64,000 nt of DNA from Actinomadura rifamycini DSM 43936. GTDB taxonomy: Bacteria > Actinomycetota > Actinomycetes > Streptosporangiales > Streptosporangiaceae. The position numbers and the translations under genes were made by a program. Location of the stretch: assembly GCF_000425065.1 (NCBI RefSeq), contig NZ_AULB01000022.1:62001-126000 (forward strand), read 5' to 3'. Below, piece after piece: positions 26,111-34,561 of the stretch; position 1 is the first letter of the stretch; every line of letters begins with the position of its first letter. The notes beneath the pieces were generated by a model, which made no database searches, was not told the origin of the DNA, and saw only the letters and a list, made by a program, of their open reading frames with translations.

Positions 26111-27052
26111 CTACTGGGGCGGCCGGTTGTCGCGGTACCAGTCGCCGCCGTCCTCGGGGCGCTGCTCGCCCGGCTGCGGCGGGGCGGGCTGGGTGCCCTG
26201 CGGGCCCTGTTCCGGGGCGGGCTGGGAGCCGCCGCCGTAGGCGCGGGTCCACTCGCCCATCTCGTCCTCGTTCTGGGCGCCCGGGCCGGTCTGCCCCGGC
26301 TGGCCCGGCTGCTGGTAGCCCGGCTGCTGGCCGTACTGCGGCTGCCCCGGCTGGCCGGGCTGCTGGCCGTACTGCTGCGGCTGCCCGTACTGCTGCTGCG
26401 GCTGGCCGAACTGCTGCTGGGGCTGCTCGCCCTGCGGAGCGGGCTGGCCGGTCTGCCCCGGCTGGCCGAACTGCTGGTACTGCTGCGGCTGGCCCTGCTG
26501 CGGGTAGCCGCCGGGCTGGCCGGGCTGGCCGAACTGGCCGGGCTGCGGCTGTCCGGGCGGGCCCTGCTGGTAGCCGAAGTCGGGGTAGCCCTGCTGCATC
26601 TGCGGCTGCGCCTTCGGACGCGCGGGCTGCATGCCCTGGAACACGGTCAGGACGAACCAGATGCCGACGCCCATCACGGCGACCTTCGCGGCGCCGATGA
26701 GGAAGGTCGTCAGCTTGTAGATCGAGTCGGGCCCCTCGGCGAGCATTCCGCCGAGCCAGCTGATGACGCCGAACAGCAGGATGCCGCCGAGGACGCCGAG
26801 CGCGCCCATCGTGATGTTGCGGGCCTGCCGCGTCGCCGTGCCCCAGGTCGTGAGCAGCACCGCGAGGACCACCATCGCGACGATGTAGACCTCGGTGAAC
26901 ACTCCGCCGACGCTCTCGTCGTAGGCGCGGGAGGTGAAATTCCCGTTACCGCCCAACAACCGGATGATGCCCGCCAGCAGGTGTACGCCCGCAGCGGCGA
27001 GCAGGACCCAGGCGGCCGGTTCGCGCAGGCGCTGGACGGCTTCCTTGTTCAC
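26111..27052 (-). CDS. Membrane protein with Gln/Pro/Gly-rich repeat tail
   Basis: A 313-residue protein. Residues 1-155 hold four likely membrane helices (around AAWVLLAAAGVHLLAGIIRL, VYIVAMVVLAVLLTTW, MGALGVLGGILLFGVISWLG and AAKVAVMGVGIWFVLTVF). From about residue 165 on it is a low-complexity cytosolic tail rich in Q, P, G and Y, with units such as YGQPQQ, GQPGQ and QFGQP, ending in an acidic stretch (NEDEMGEWTRAYGG). This is typical of a disordered, possibly phase-separating or scaffold region. The GTG at 27052 is chosen for its GGAGAAG ribosome site; an ATG at 27076 is in frame. Function unknown; it is divergent from fbiA. Confidence 0.75.
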   Translation of the reverse strand: MNKEAVQRLREPAAWVLLAAAGVHLLAGIIRLLGGNGNFTSRAYDESVGGVFTEVYIVAMVVLAVLLTTWGTATRQARNITMGALGVLGGILLFGVISWLGGMLAEGPDSIYKLTTFLIGAAKVAVMGVGIWFVLTVFQGMQPARPKAQPQMQQGYPDFGYQQGPPGQPQPGQFGQPGQPGGYPQQGQPQQYQQFGQPGQTGQPAPQGEQPQQQFGQPQQQYGQPQQYGQQPGQPGQPQYGQQPGYQQPGQPGQTGPGAQNEDEMGEWTRAYGGGSQPAPEQGPQGTQPAPPQPGEQRPEDGGDWYRDNRPPQ

Positions 27053-27375
27053 TGCGACTTCTCCAGACCGAGGCATTCCGATGACACGGCAAAGCTTTGC
27101 ACATCTCGCCCGCCGACGTCTCCGTACCCCGCCGGGCGCGAAATCGTCACGGCCCGGACGAGCGAGACCATTCGGCGGTCGTCCGGCGGCGATACCGGGG
27201 CGTCGGCGGGGCGCCGCGCGCCGCGCCGGAAGCGGGCGCGCGGGCACCGTTCCGGGCGTTCGCGGGTGTCGAACGTCACCGCCTCCGGTGTCACCGCCCG
27301 TCCATTCTCGCGCGTCCGCGCCCGGATGCCGTGAGGCGCACCGGAGCGGCCCCGCGGGGTCCGTTGAGCAGGCCG
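27053..27375. other. Divergent intergenic region upstream of fbiA (about 320 bp)
   Basis: No gene is supported; the plus- and minus-strand frames crossing it are continuations of antisense frames. It should carry the promoter of the membrane-protein gene on its left side and that of fbiA on its right end. Confidence 0.4.
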
Positions 27376-27381
27376 TAGGGT
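27376..27381 (+). promoter_or_regulatory. Candidate -10 box (TAGGGT) for fbiA
   Basis: TAGGGT lies 7 bases before the ATG at 27389, so fbiAB mRNA may be leaderless. This also supports ATG 27389 over the in-frame GTG at 27380. Confidence 0.45.
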
Positions 27382-27388
27382 GATCGGC

Positions 27389-28348
27389 ATGAACATCGTG
27401 GCGCTGGCGGGCGGCATCGGCGGGGCCCGCTTCCTGCGCGGGCTCCGCGCGGCGGTCCCGGACGCGGAGATCACCGTGATCGGCAACACCGGCGACGACA
27501 TCTCCCTGTTCGGACTGCGGGTCTGCCCGGATCTCGACACCGTCATGTACACGCTCGGCGGGGGGATCAACGAGGAGCAGGGCTGGGGGCGCACCGACGA
27601 GACGTTCACCGTCAAGGAGGAGCTCGCCGCGTACGGGGTCGGGCCGGGCTGGTTCGGGCTGGGCGACCGCGACTTCGCCACCCACATCGTGCGGACGCAG
27701 ATGCTGGAGGCCGGGTACAAGCTGTCGGCGGTCACCGAGGCGCTGTGCGACCGGTGGCGGCCGGGCGTCCGGCTGATCCCGATGACCGACGACCAGGTCG
27801 AGACGCACGTGGTGGTCGACGACCCCGAGCACGGGCGGCGCGCCATCCACTTCCAGGAGTGGTGGGTGCGGCTGCGCGCGTCCCTCCCGGCCCTGTCCAT
27901 CGCGCCGGTCGGGGCGGAGGACGCCAAGCCCGCGCCGGGGGTGCTCGCGGCGATCCGGGACGCGGACGTGGTGCTGTTCCCGCCGTCGAACCCGGTGGTC
28001 AGCATCGGGACGATCCTGTCGGTGCCGGGCATCCGGGACGCGGTCGCGGCGAAGACGGTCGTGGGCGTCTCCCCCATCATCGGGGACGCGCCGGTGCGGG
28101 GCATGGCGGACGCCTGCCTGACGGCGATCGGGGTGGAGACGACGGCGCAGGCGGTCGGCGAGCTGTACGGGCCCGGGCTGATCGACGGCTGGCTCGTGGC
28201 CGAGGCTGACGCGGACGTCCGGGTGGAGGGCGTCGAGGTGCGGCCGCGGCCGCTGCTGATGAGCGACGCGGCGGCGACGGCCGACCTCGCGCGCGCGGCG
28301 CTGGACCTGGCGCTGGAGCTGCGGCGGGAAGACGAGGAGGCGCGGTGA
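27389..28348 (+). CDS. fbiA: 2-phospho-L-lactate (phosphoenolpyruvate) transferase of F420 synthesis
   Basis: A 319-residue CofD/FbiA enzyme. It transfers the 2-phospholactate or enolpyruvyl moiety from the GDP/GTP-activated donor to the deazaflavin FO, giving (dehydro-)F420-0. Motifs: the N-terminal GGIGGARF loop, the IGNTGDDI metal-binding Asp pair, GWFGLGDRD, and PPSNPVVSIGTIL. It overlaps fbiB by 4 bases (GTGA), so the two are translated together, and it is convergent with fbiC, the gene for the FO-forming enzyme. Confidence 0.96.
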   Translation: MNIVALAGGIGGARFLRGLRAAVPDAEITVIGNTGDDISLFGLRVCPDLDTVMYTLGGGINEEQGWGRTDETFTVKEELAAYGVGPGWFGLGDRDFATHIVRTQMLEAGYKLSAVTEALCDRWRPGVRLIPMTDDQVETHVVVDDPEHGRRAIHFQEWWVRLRASLPALSIAPVGAEDAKPAPGVLAAIRDADVVLFPPSNPVVSIGTILSVPGIRDAVAAKTVVGVSPIIGDAPVRGMADACLTAIGVETTAQAVGELYGPGLIDGWLVAEADADVRVEGVEVRPRPLLMSDAAATADLARAALDLALELRREDEEAR

Positions 28349-29631
28349 ACCTGCGGGTGTTCGGGGTGCCTGGGCTGCCCGAGGTGGCCGAGGGCGACGA
28401 CGTCGCGGCGCTCGTCCCCGGCGAGCTGGTCGAGGACGGCGACGTGCTGGTCGTCACGTCGAAGATCGTCAGCAAGGCGGAGGGCCGGGTCCTGGTCGCG
28501 GACGACCGGGAGAAGGCGATCGACGCGGAGACGGTGCGGGTCGTGGCGCGGCGGGCGCACGCGCGCGGCGAGACGCGGATCGTGGAGACGCGGCAGGGGC
28601 TCGTGCTCGCCGCGGCGGGCGTGGACGCGTCGAACACGGCGCCCGGCACGGTGCTGCTGCTGCCCGAGGACCCTGACGCGTCCGCACGCGCCATCCGGGC
28701 CGGGGTGCGCGCGCACACGGGCAAGGACGTGGCGGTCATCGTGTCGGACACCCTCGGACGGCCGTGGCGCAACGGGCTGACGGACGCGGCGATCGGCGTC
28801 GCGGGCCTCGCCCCCCTGGACGACCTGCGGGGCCGCGACGACGCGCACGGCAACCGGCTGGAGGCGACGGTCACGGCGGTCGCGGACGAGATCGCGGCGG
28901 CGGCCGAACTGGTGAAGGGCAAGCTGTCCGGGGTGCCGATCGCGGTGGTGCGGGGGCTCGGCGCCCTCGTGACGCCCGACGACGGCCCGGGGGCGCGCGC
29001 GCTCGTCCGTCCCCCTGCGGAGGACATGTTCCGGTACGGGTCGGCGGACGTGCTGCGCGCGCGCCGCACGATCCGGGAGTTCACGGACGAGCCGGTGGAC
29101 GGCGCCGCCGTGCGGCGCGCGGTGGACGCCGCGATCCTCGCGCCCGCGCCGCACCACACGACGCCGTGGCGGTTCGTCCTGCTGGAGTCGGCGGAGTCGC
29201 GCACCCGGCTGCTCGACGCGATGCGCGACGCGTGGGAGGCCGACCTGCGCCGCGACGGCTTCTCCGACGAGTCGGTCGCCAAGCGGCTGCGGCGCGGCGA
29301 CGTGCTGCGCCGCGCCCCGTACCTCGTCGTCCCGTGCCTGGTGATGGACGGGTCGCACGACTACCCGGACGAGCGCCGCGCGGCCGCCGAGCGGGAGATG
29401 TTCGTGGTCGCGACGGGCGCGGGCGTCCAGAACCTGCTGGTCGCCCTCGCCGTCGAGGGCCTCGGGTCCTGCTGGGTGTCGAGCACGATGTTCTGCCGGG
29501 ACGTCGTCCGCCGCGCGCTCGACCTGCCGGACGACTGGGACCCGATGGGCGCCGTCGGCGTCGGGCACCCGGCGGCGCCGCCGCGCGAGCGCCCGCCCCG
29601 GTCCGCCGAGGCGTTCGTGACGGTGCGCTGA
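28345..29631 (+). CDS. fbiB: Bifunctional F420:gamma-glutamyl ligase / FMN-dependent dehydro-F420-0 reductase
   Basis: A 428-residue two-domain protein. Residues 1 to about 240 are the CofE-type ligase that adds L-glutamates to F420-0 using GTP (VLVVTSKIVSKAEGR, DTLGRPWRNGLTDAAIG). From about residue 245 (RRTIREFTDEPVDG) to the end is a nitroreductase-like FMN domain, which in mycobacterial FbiB reduces dehydro-F420-0. This fusion is characteristic of actinobacteria. The start GTG overlaps the fbiA stop. Confidence 0.96.
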   Translation: MNLRVFGVPGLPEVAEGDDVAALVPGELVEDGDVLVVTSKIVSKAEGRVLVADDREKAIDAETVRVVARRAHARGETRIVETRQGLVLAAAGVDASNTAPGTVLLLPEDPDASARAIRAGVRAHTGKDVAVIVSDTLGRPWRNGLTDAAIGVAGLAPLDDLRGRDDAHGNRLEATVTAVADEIAAAAELVKGKLSGVPIAVVRGLGALVTPDDGPGARALVRPPAEDMFRYGSADVLRARRTIREFTDEPVDGAAVRRAVDAAILAPAPHHTTPWRFVLLESAESRTRLLDAMRDAWEADLRRDGFSDESVAKRLRRGDVLRRAPYLVVPCLVMDGSHDYPDERRAAAEREMFVVATGAGVQNLLVALAVEGLGSCWVSSTMFCRDVVRRALDLPDDWDPMGAVGVGHPAAPPRERPPRSAEAFVTVR

Positions 29632-29641
29632 CCGCGCCGGC

Positions 29642-29674
29642 GCGCGGGGCCGGGCGGTGCGCCCGGCCCCGCGC
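29642..29674. terminator. Very strong bidirectional hairpin between fbiB and fbiC
   Basis: A perfect 14-bp GC inverted repeat (29642-29655 with 29661-29674, loop 5) fills the 46-bp gap between the convergent fbiB and fbiC stops. Confidence 0.8.
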
Positions 29675-29677
29675 CCG

Positions 29678-32233
29678 TCAGGTGGTCGGCTGGAGGGGCA
29701 GGGTCCGGCGGCCGAACGCGCCGATGCCGTCGGTGCGGCGCGCCGCCTCGACGCGCTCCGCCGGGACGTCCCCGTAGAGGGTGGTGCGCTGCCGGGCCGG
29801 GCGGCCCGCGCGGGCGGCGATGGCCTCCAGCTCGCTGATGGGCTTGAACGAGCCGTTCTCCGAGCCCGCCATGCGGCTGATGGTCTCCTCCATCAGCGTG
29901 CCCCCCAGGTCGTTGACGCCGCCTTGCAGGACGCGCGTGCACAGTTCGTCCCCGAGCTTGACCCAGGACGTCTGGATGTTGGAGATCGCGCCGTGCAGCA
30001 GGATCCGGGCCAGCGCGTGCACGGCGACGTTCTCCCGGACCGTCGGCCCCGGACGGGCGAGCCCCGCCAGGTAGATCGGCGAGTTGTGGTGCACGAACGG
30101 CAGCAGGACGAACTCGCTGAACCCGCCCGTCCGCTCCTGGAGCGACCGCAGCAGCTTGATGTGCGCGACCCAGTGGGCGGGGGTGTCGACGTGCCCGTAC
30201 ATCATCGTGGACGTCGTGGGGATGCCGACCTCGTGCGCGGTGGTGACGACCTCGATCCACTGGTCCGTCGGGAGCTTGCCCTTGGTGAGCACCCAGCGGA
30301 CGTCGTCGTCCAGGATCTCCGCGGCCGTGCCGGGCAGCGAGTCGACGCCGGCCTCCTTCGCGGCCTGCAGCCACTCCCGGACGGACATGTCGGTGCGGCT
30401 GGCGCCGTTCACGACCTCCATCGGGCTGTAGGAGTGCAGGTGGATGCCGGGCGCGCGGCGCTTCACCTCCCGCGCGAGGTCGAAGTAGGCGGTGCCGGGC
30501 AGGTCGGGGTGGATGCCGCCCTGCATGCAGACCTCGGTGGCCCCGGCGGCCCACGCCTCGTCCACCCGGTCGCCGACCTGCTCCAGCGAGAGCGTGTAGG
30601 CGTCGGCGTCGGTCCGGCGCTGGGCGAACGCGCAGAACCGGCAGCCGGTGTAGCAGACGTTCGTGAAGTTGATGTTGCGCGTCACCACGTACGTGACGTC
30701 GTCGCCGACGGTGTCCTTGCGGAGGTCATCGGCCAGCTTGGCGAGCGCGTCGAGTTCGGGGCCGTCCGCGTGCAGGAGGGCGAGGGCCTCGTCGTCGGTG
30801 AGGCCGCCCGGGTTCCGCTCGGCGCGCGAGAGAGCGTCCTTGACGTCGGCGTCGAACCGCTGGGGCGCGGACATGCGTTCCTTGAGGGCGTCCCAGTCGC
30901 CGTACACCTCGTCGAAGTCGTCCCGCCGGTCCGTGGTGCGCCCGGTGGTGTCGATCTCGGTGTGCAGGTCGGTGCGTCCGGACGCCGCGAAGCCGCCGTC
31001 GGGCTCCTGCCAGGGGCGCCCCTCCGGCACGGCGCCCTCGCGGGCGAGGCCGGTCGCGGGGTCGGCGAGCGCGGCGACGTGCCCGCGCAGCCTCGGGTCC
31101 AGCCACGGCTCGCCGCGCCGGACGTACTCGGGGTAGATCGTCAGCCGCTCGCGGAGCTCGAACCCGGACGCCGCCGTCCGCTCGGCCAGCTCGTCGATCT
31201 GCGGCCACGGCCGCTCGGGGTTCACGTGGTCGGGCGTCAGCGGGGACACGCCGCCCCAGTCGTCGATCCCGGCCCGCAGCATCAGCGCGTACTGGTCGGC
31301 CACCAGGTTCGGGGGCGCCTGCACGCGCGCCTTCGGGCCGAGGACGAGCCGGGTCACGGCGATCGTCGCGGCCAGTTCGTCCAGTTCCGCGTCGGGCGTG
31401 TCCCGCATCTTGGTGTCGGGCTTCGCGCGGAAGTTCTGCACGATGACTTCCTGGATCGCGCCGTACTCCCGCATCGTCCGGCGGAGCTCGAAGATCGCGT
31501 CGGCGCGCTCCTCGACGGTCTCGCCGATGCCGATCAGGATGCCGGTGGTGAACGGCACGTTCGTCCGTCCGGCGTCCTCCAGCACCCGCAGCCGCACCGC
31601 CGGGTCCTTGTCCGGGGAGCCGAAGTGGGGGCCGCCCCGCTCGCTGAACAGCCGCGTCGCCGTCGTCTCGAGCATCATGCCCATCGACGGCGCGACGGGC
31701 TTGAGGCGCTGGAAGTCGCGCCAGGTCAGCACGCCCGGGTTGAGGTGGGGCAGCAGCCCGGTCTCCTCCAGCACCCGGATCGCCATCGCCCGCACGTACG
31801 ACAGGGTGTCGTCGTAGCCGTGGGCGTCGAGCCACTCGCGGGCCTGCTTCCACCGGTCCTCGGGGCGGTCGCCGAGCGTGAACAGGGCCTCCTTGCAGCC
31901 CATTTCGGCGCCGCGCCGGGCGATCTCCAGCACCTCGTCGGGGCTCAGGTACGGCGCGTCCAGCCGGTGCGGGACGGTCGCGAACGTGCAGTAGCCGCAG
32001 CGGTCGCGGCACAGCCGGGTCAGCGGGATGAACACCTTGCGGCTGTAGGTCACGACGCCGGGGCGGCCGGCCGCCGCGAGCCCGGCGTCGCGGGTCCGCG
32101 CCGCGTACGTCAGCAGGTCGTCGAGCTGCTCGCCGCGGGCGTGCAGCAGAATCGTGGCCTCGGATCGGTCGAGCGTCTTGCCGTCACGCGCGCGGGCCAG
32201 GGCCCGGCGCACCGCGGTGCTGGTGACCTCCAT
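29678..32233 (-). CDS. fbiC: FO synthase, CofG-CofH fusion (two radical-SAM domains)
   Basis: An 851-residue fused 7,8-didemethyl-8-hydroxy-5-deazariboflavin synthase. The N-terminal CofG half has the radical-SAM cysteines C75, C79 and C82 (CRDRCGYC); the C-terminal CofH half has C527, C531 and C534 (CYTGCRFC). Together they make FO from tyrosine and the pyrimidine precursor of riboflavin using SAM and [4Fe-4S] clusters. A linker of about 90 residues (400-490) joins them. TAGAGT is 6 bases upstream of the ATG, suggesting leaderless transcription. FO is the substrate of the neighbouring FbiA. Confidence 0.96.
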   Translation of the reverse strand: MEVTSTAVRRALARARDGKTLDRSEATILLHARGEQLDDLLTYAARTRDAGLAAAGRPGVVTYSRKVFIPLTRLCRDRCGYCTFATVPHRLDAPYLSPDEVLEIARRGAEMGCKEALFTLGDRPEDRWKQAREWLDAHGYDDTLSYVRAMAIRVLEETGLLPHLNPGVLTWRDFQRLKPVAPSMGMMLETTATRLFSERGGPHFGSPDKDPAVRLRVLEDAGRTNVPFTTGILIGIGETVEERADAIFELRRTMREYGAIQEVIVQNFRAKPDTKMRDTPDAELDELAATIAVTRLVLGPKARVQAPPNLVADQYALMLRAGIDDWGGVSPLTPDHVNPERPWPQIDELAERTAASGFELRERLTIYPEYVRRGEPWLDPRLRGHVAALADPATGLAREGAVPEGRPWQEPDGGFAASGRTDLHTEIDTTGRTTDRRDDFDEVYGDWDALKERMSAPQRFDADVKDALSRAERNPGGLTDDEALALLHADGPELDALAKLADDLRKDTVGDDVTYVVTRNINFTNVCYTGCRFCAFAQRRTDADAYTLSLEQVGDRVDEAWAAGATEVCMQGGIHPDLPGTAYFDLAREVKRRAPGIHLHSYSPMEVVNGASRTDMSVREWLQAAKEAGVDSLPGTAAEILDDDVRWVLTKGKLPTDQWIEVVTTAHEVGIPTTSTMMYGHVDTPAHWVAHIKLLRSLQERTGGFSEFVLLPFVHHNSPIYLAGLARPGPTVRENVAVHALARILLHGAISNIQTSWVKLGDELCTRVLQGGVNDLGGTLMEETISRMAGSENGSFKPISELEAIAARAGRPARQRTTLYGDVPAERVEAARRTDGIGAFGRRTLPLQPTT

Positions 32234-32239
32234 GCGGGC

Positions 32240-32245
32240 ACTCTA
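32240..32245 (-). promoter_or_regulatory. Candidate -10 box (TAGAGT) for fbiC
   Basis: TAGAGT on the minus strand ends 6 bases before the fbiC ATG, giving a predicted leaderless start. The surrounding 80 bp are relatively A/T-rich. Confidence 0.45.
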
Positions 32246-32451
32246 TGCCAATCGTCATATTCTCTCGCGAGGCGGGGGCCGATCACGGCCTTCTGACACA
32301 GCCCTGATCAGCGGTTCCCTATTCCCGACCCGCCATAGTGAAGTGTTTCTAACACGATCACTCCAGGAACATTAGCTAGACCTGAACAATGATCGGGGTC
32401 AGAATCGAGGCAACCGCGCGGGAACGTCCGAACCACCAGAAGGACAGACCC

Positions 32452-32655
32452 ATGATCGTCATGCTCGCCCTCGTCCTCGCCCTCGCCGTCCTCGGCCCCC
32501 TGGCCGGCGCCGACAGCCGCGACGGCCTCGACCACGCGCCCGACCACTTCTGGCGGCGCCGCCCTTTCCGCCTCAGAAGGACCGGTAGTCGCGCATCGGC
32601 AGCCGGGGCCCCCGCCGCGGCGGGCGCGCACCGGACGCTTCCAGCAGCCGGGTGA
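32452..32655 (+). CDS. Small membrane protein (67 aa)
   Basis: An ATG with a good AGAAGGA ribosome site opens a 67-codon frame: one hydrophobic helix (MIVMLALVLALAVLGPLAG), then ADSRDGLDHAPDHFW and a basic tail. Actinomycetes often encode single-helix peptides of this kind, with a D-x-RDG motif after the helix. Its last 27 codons overlap the end of the opposing glycosylase gene, so the C-terminal part may be less conserved. It lies 218 bp upstream of and divergent from fbiC. Function unknown. Confidence 0.5.
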   Translation: MIVMLALVLALAVLGPLAGADSRDGLDHAPDHFWRRRPFRLRRTGSRASAAGAPAAAGAHRTLPAAG

Positions 32656-33466
32656 CCCGGTACCGGTGCCCCGCGTACGGCTCCAGCAGTTCGAGCATCC
32701 CGGCGTCGTCGACCTTCCGGCCGGCCAGCGCCCAGCCCACCACCCCGGGCAGGTTGTAGTCGCCGACCGAGACGGCGTCGGGATCGCCCACCGCCCGCTG
32801 CCGCACCTCCGCGGCCGTCCACACCCCGATCCCCGGCAGCGACGTGAGCCGCGCCGCGCCCGGGTCGTCCTCCAGCCGTGCCGCGACCCGGGCCGCACCG
32901 ATGATCGTCCGCGCGCGCACCGCCTCCAGCCCCGCCCGGTGCCACTCCCACGAGGGGATGCGCGCCCACACCGCGGGCGGCGGCGGCACCCGCAGCCACG
33001 GCGCCCCCGGCGCCGGGCGCCCGAACCGCCGCACCAGGTAGCCCCAGGCCCGCCACGCCTCCTGCCCGAGGACCTTCTGCTCCATCACCGCGGGCACGAG
33101 CGCCTCGAACACCCGGCGCGTCCGGCCGATCCGGAACCCCGGACGCCGCCGCACCTGGTCGCGCAGGACGTCGTGCAGCGGGACGAACTCCTCCGCCGGG
33201 TCGTCGGCCCCCAGCAGCGCGGGCACCCCCTCCAGCAGCCACCCGGCGCCCGGGCCCCACGCCGCCGCGTCCACGACGTCCCCGGCCTTGCGGAGCCGCA
33301 GCGTCCCCGGGCCGTCCGGCGTGAACGACGCCCGCCAGACGAAGCCGTCCCGCACCTGGAACGCGGGATCGTACGGCCCGCGGGCATGCGGCGCCAGCGT
33401 GCGCCCGAGCTCCAGCGGCCAGGGCGCCCGCCACTCCAAGCCGATGGCCGCGCTCTCCCCGAACAT
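32573..33466 (-). CDS. HhH-GPD DNA glycosylase (AlkA / 3-methyladenine glycosylase II type)
   Basis: A 297-residue base-excision repair glycosylase. The helix-hairpin-helix is LTSLPGIGVWTAAEV and the catalytic Asp lies about 20 residues later in VGDYNLPGVV, where AlkA-type enzymes carry Asp in a G-x-D context. The N-terminal ~100 residues form the beta-rich AlkA_N-like region. It should remove alkylated purines. Its 3' end overlaps the small plus-strand membrane-protein frame by about 83 bp. Confidence 0.85.
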   Translation of the reverse strand: MFGESAAIGLEWRAPWPLELGRTLAPHARGPYDPAFQVRDGFVWRASFTPDGPGTLRLRKAGDVVDAAAWGPGAGWLLEGVPALLGADDPAEEFVPLHDVLRDQVRRRPGFRIGRTRRVFEALVPAVMEQKVLGQEAWRAWGYLVRRFGRPAPGAPWLRVPPPPAVWARIPSWEWHRAGLEAVRARTIIGAARVAARLEDDPGAARLTSLPGIGVWTAAEVRQRAVGDPDAVSVGDYNLPGVVGWALAGRKVDDAGMLELLEPYAGHRYRVTRLLEASGARPPRRGPRLPMRDYRSF

Positions 33467-33520
33467 GTGTTCCCAGTCTGCCAGCCGCCCCGCGCCGCCG
33501 GGACGCGCCGCCGGGACGCG

Positions 33521-34507
33521 TCACGGCGGCGGGCCCGGCCGGTCGTGCGCCGGGCCGCGGTTCGCCTCGCGGAAGGCCGCCCAGATGTCCGCCACCGGAC
33601 CCACGTGCCCGAGCTTGTCCGGGTTGCTCACCGTGCGGATCGTCTGGATCCGCCCGTCGAGGACGTCGAGCGACCAGATGTTGAGCACCGCGCCGTCCCG
33701 GTCGCGGAAGACCGCGCCCGGGCGGCCGTTCACCTGGTGCGGCTCCACCGTCGCGCCGATCCGCGGGAAGAGCTCCAGCAGCCGGGCGAGCGCCCGCGCG
33801 ACGTCGCGGTGCCCGGCGAAGCGGTCGTCCCAGCGGGGCGCCTTGCCGCCGGCGTCGGCGACCAGCTGGACGTCCGCGGCCAGCAGTGCGGTGAGCGCCT
33901 CGACGTCCCCGTCCCGGAAGGCGTCGAGGAACCGGACGGCGAGCCGCTCGCGGTCCGCGCGGTCGGCCTCGAAGCGGGGGCGGCCCGCGTCCATGTGGCG
34001 GCGCGCCCGGACGGCGAGCTGCCGGCACGCCGCCTCCGAGCGGCCCACGGCGGCGGCCACCTCGGGGAACCCGAACCCGAACACCTCCCGCAGCACGAAC
34101 ACGGCGCGTTCGAGCGGGCTGAGCCGCTCCAGCAGGAGCAGCGCCGCCATCGACACGGAGTCCGCCAGCTCCGCCGCCCGCTCGGGTTCGCTGTACGGGT
34201 CGTCCAGCAGCGGCTCCGGGAACCAGGGGCCGACGTACTGCTCGCGCCGGACGCGCGCCGAGCGCAGCACGTCGATCGCGATGCGGGTGACCGTCGCCGA
34301 CAGGAACGCCTTGGCCGAGACCGGTTCGGCCTGGGCGGCCTCGTAGCGCAGCCACGTCTCCTGCACCGCGTCCTCGGCCTCGCTCACGCTGCCGAGGATC
34401 CGGTAGGCGATCGAGAACAGCAGCGACCGCAGGTCCTGGAACTCCTCGGCCCGCCCCGCTCCGGTCGCTCCGCCGGTCCCCTCGCCGTCCCGCCGGTCGG
34501 CCCGCAT
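33521..34507 (-). CDS. ECF41-group RNA polymerase sigma factor (SigJ-like) with C-terminal SnoaL-like domain
   Basis: A 328-residue ECF sigma factor. Region 2 (AYRILGSVSEAEDAVQETWLR), the linker YVGPWFPEPL (91-100) and region 4 (LERAVFVLREVFGFGFPEVAAAV) are followed by a SnoaL/NTF2-like extension of about 140 residues. The extension carries the ECF41 signatures DAGGK (218-222, a D-G-G-G-K variant) and NPDKL (295-299). In ECF41 proteins this domain modulates activity in place of a separate anti-sigma factor. The gene lies 54 bp after the SDR on the same strand. An ECF41-like promoter precedes the SDR, so the factor likely drives its own operon. Confidence 0.92.
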   Translation of the reverse strand: MRADRRDGEGTGGATGAGRAEEFQDLRSLLFSIAYRILGSVSEAEDAVQETWLRYEAAQAEPVSAKAFLSATVTRIAIDVLRSARVRREQYVGPWFPEPLLDDPYSEPERAAELADSVSMAALLLLERLSPLERAVFVLREVFGFGFPEVAAAVGRSEAACRQLAVRARRHMDAGRPRFEADRADRERLAVRFLDAFRDGDVEALTALLAADVQLVADAGGKAPRWDDRFAGHRDVARALARLLELFPRIGATVEPHQVNGRPGAVFRDRDGAVLNIWSLDVLDGRIQTIRTVSNPDKLGHVGPVADIWAAFREANRGPAHDRPGPPP

Positions 34508-34561
34508 CGCCGCCCCCTCCTGATCGAATCCGCTGATCGCACCCGCTGATGTCGTCCGCCC

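Noticed and set aside
32291..32301. Second copy of ttctgacacag, the left half of the sahH/merR palindrome, near fbiC
   Set aside because: Only one half is present, without the mirrored half, so it is probably chance.
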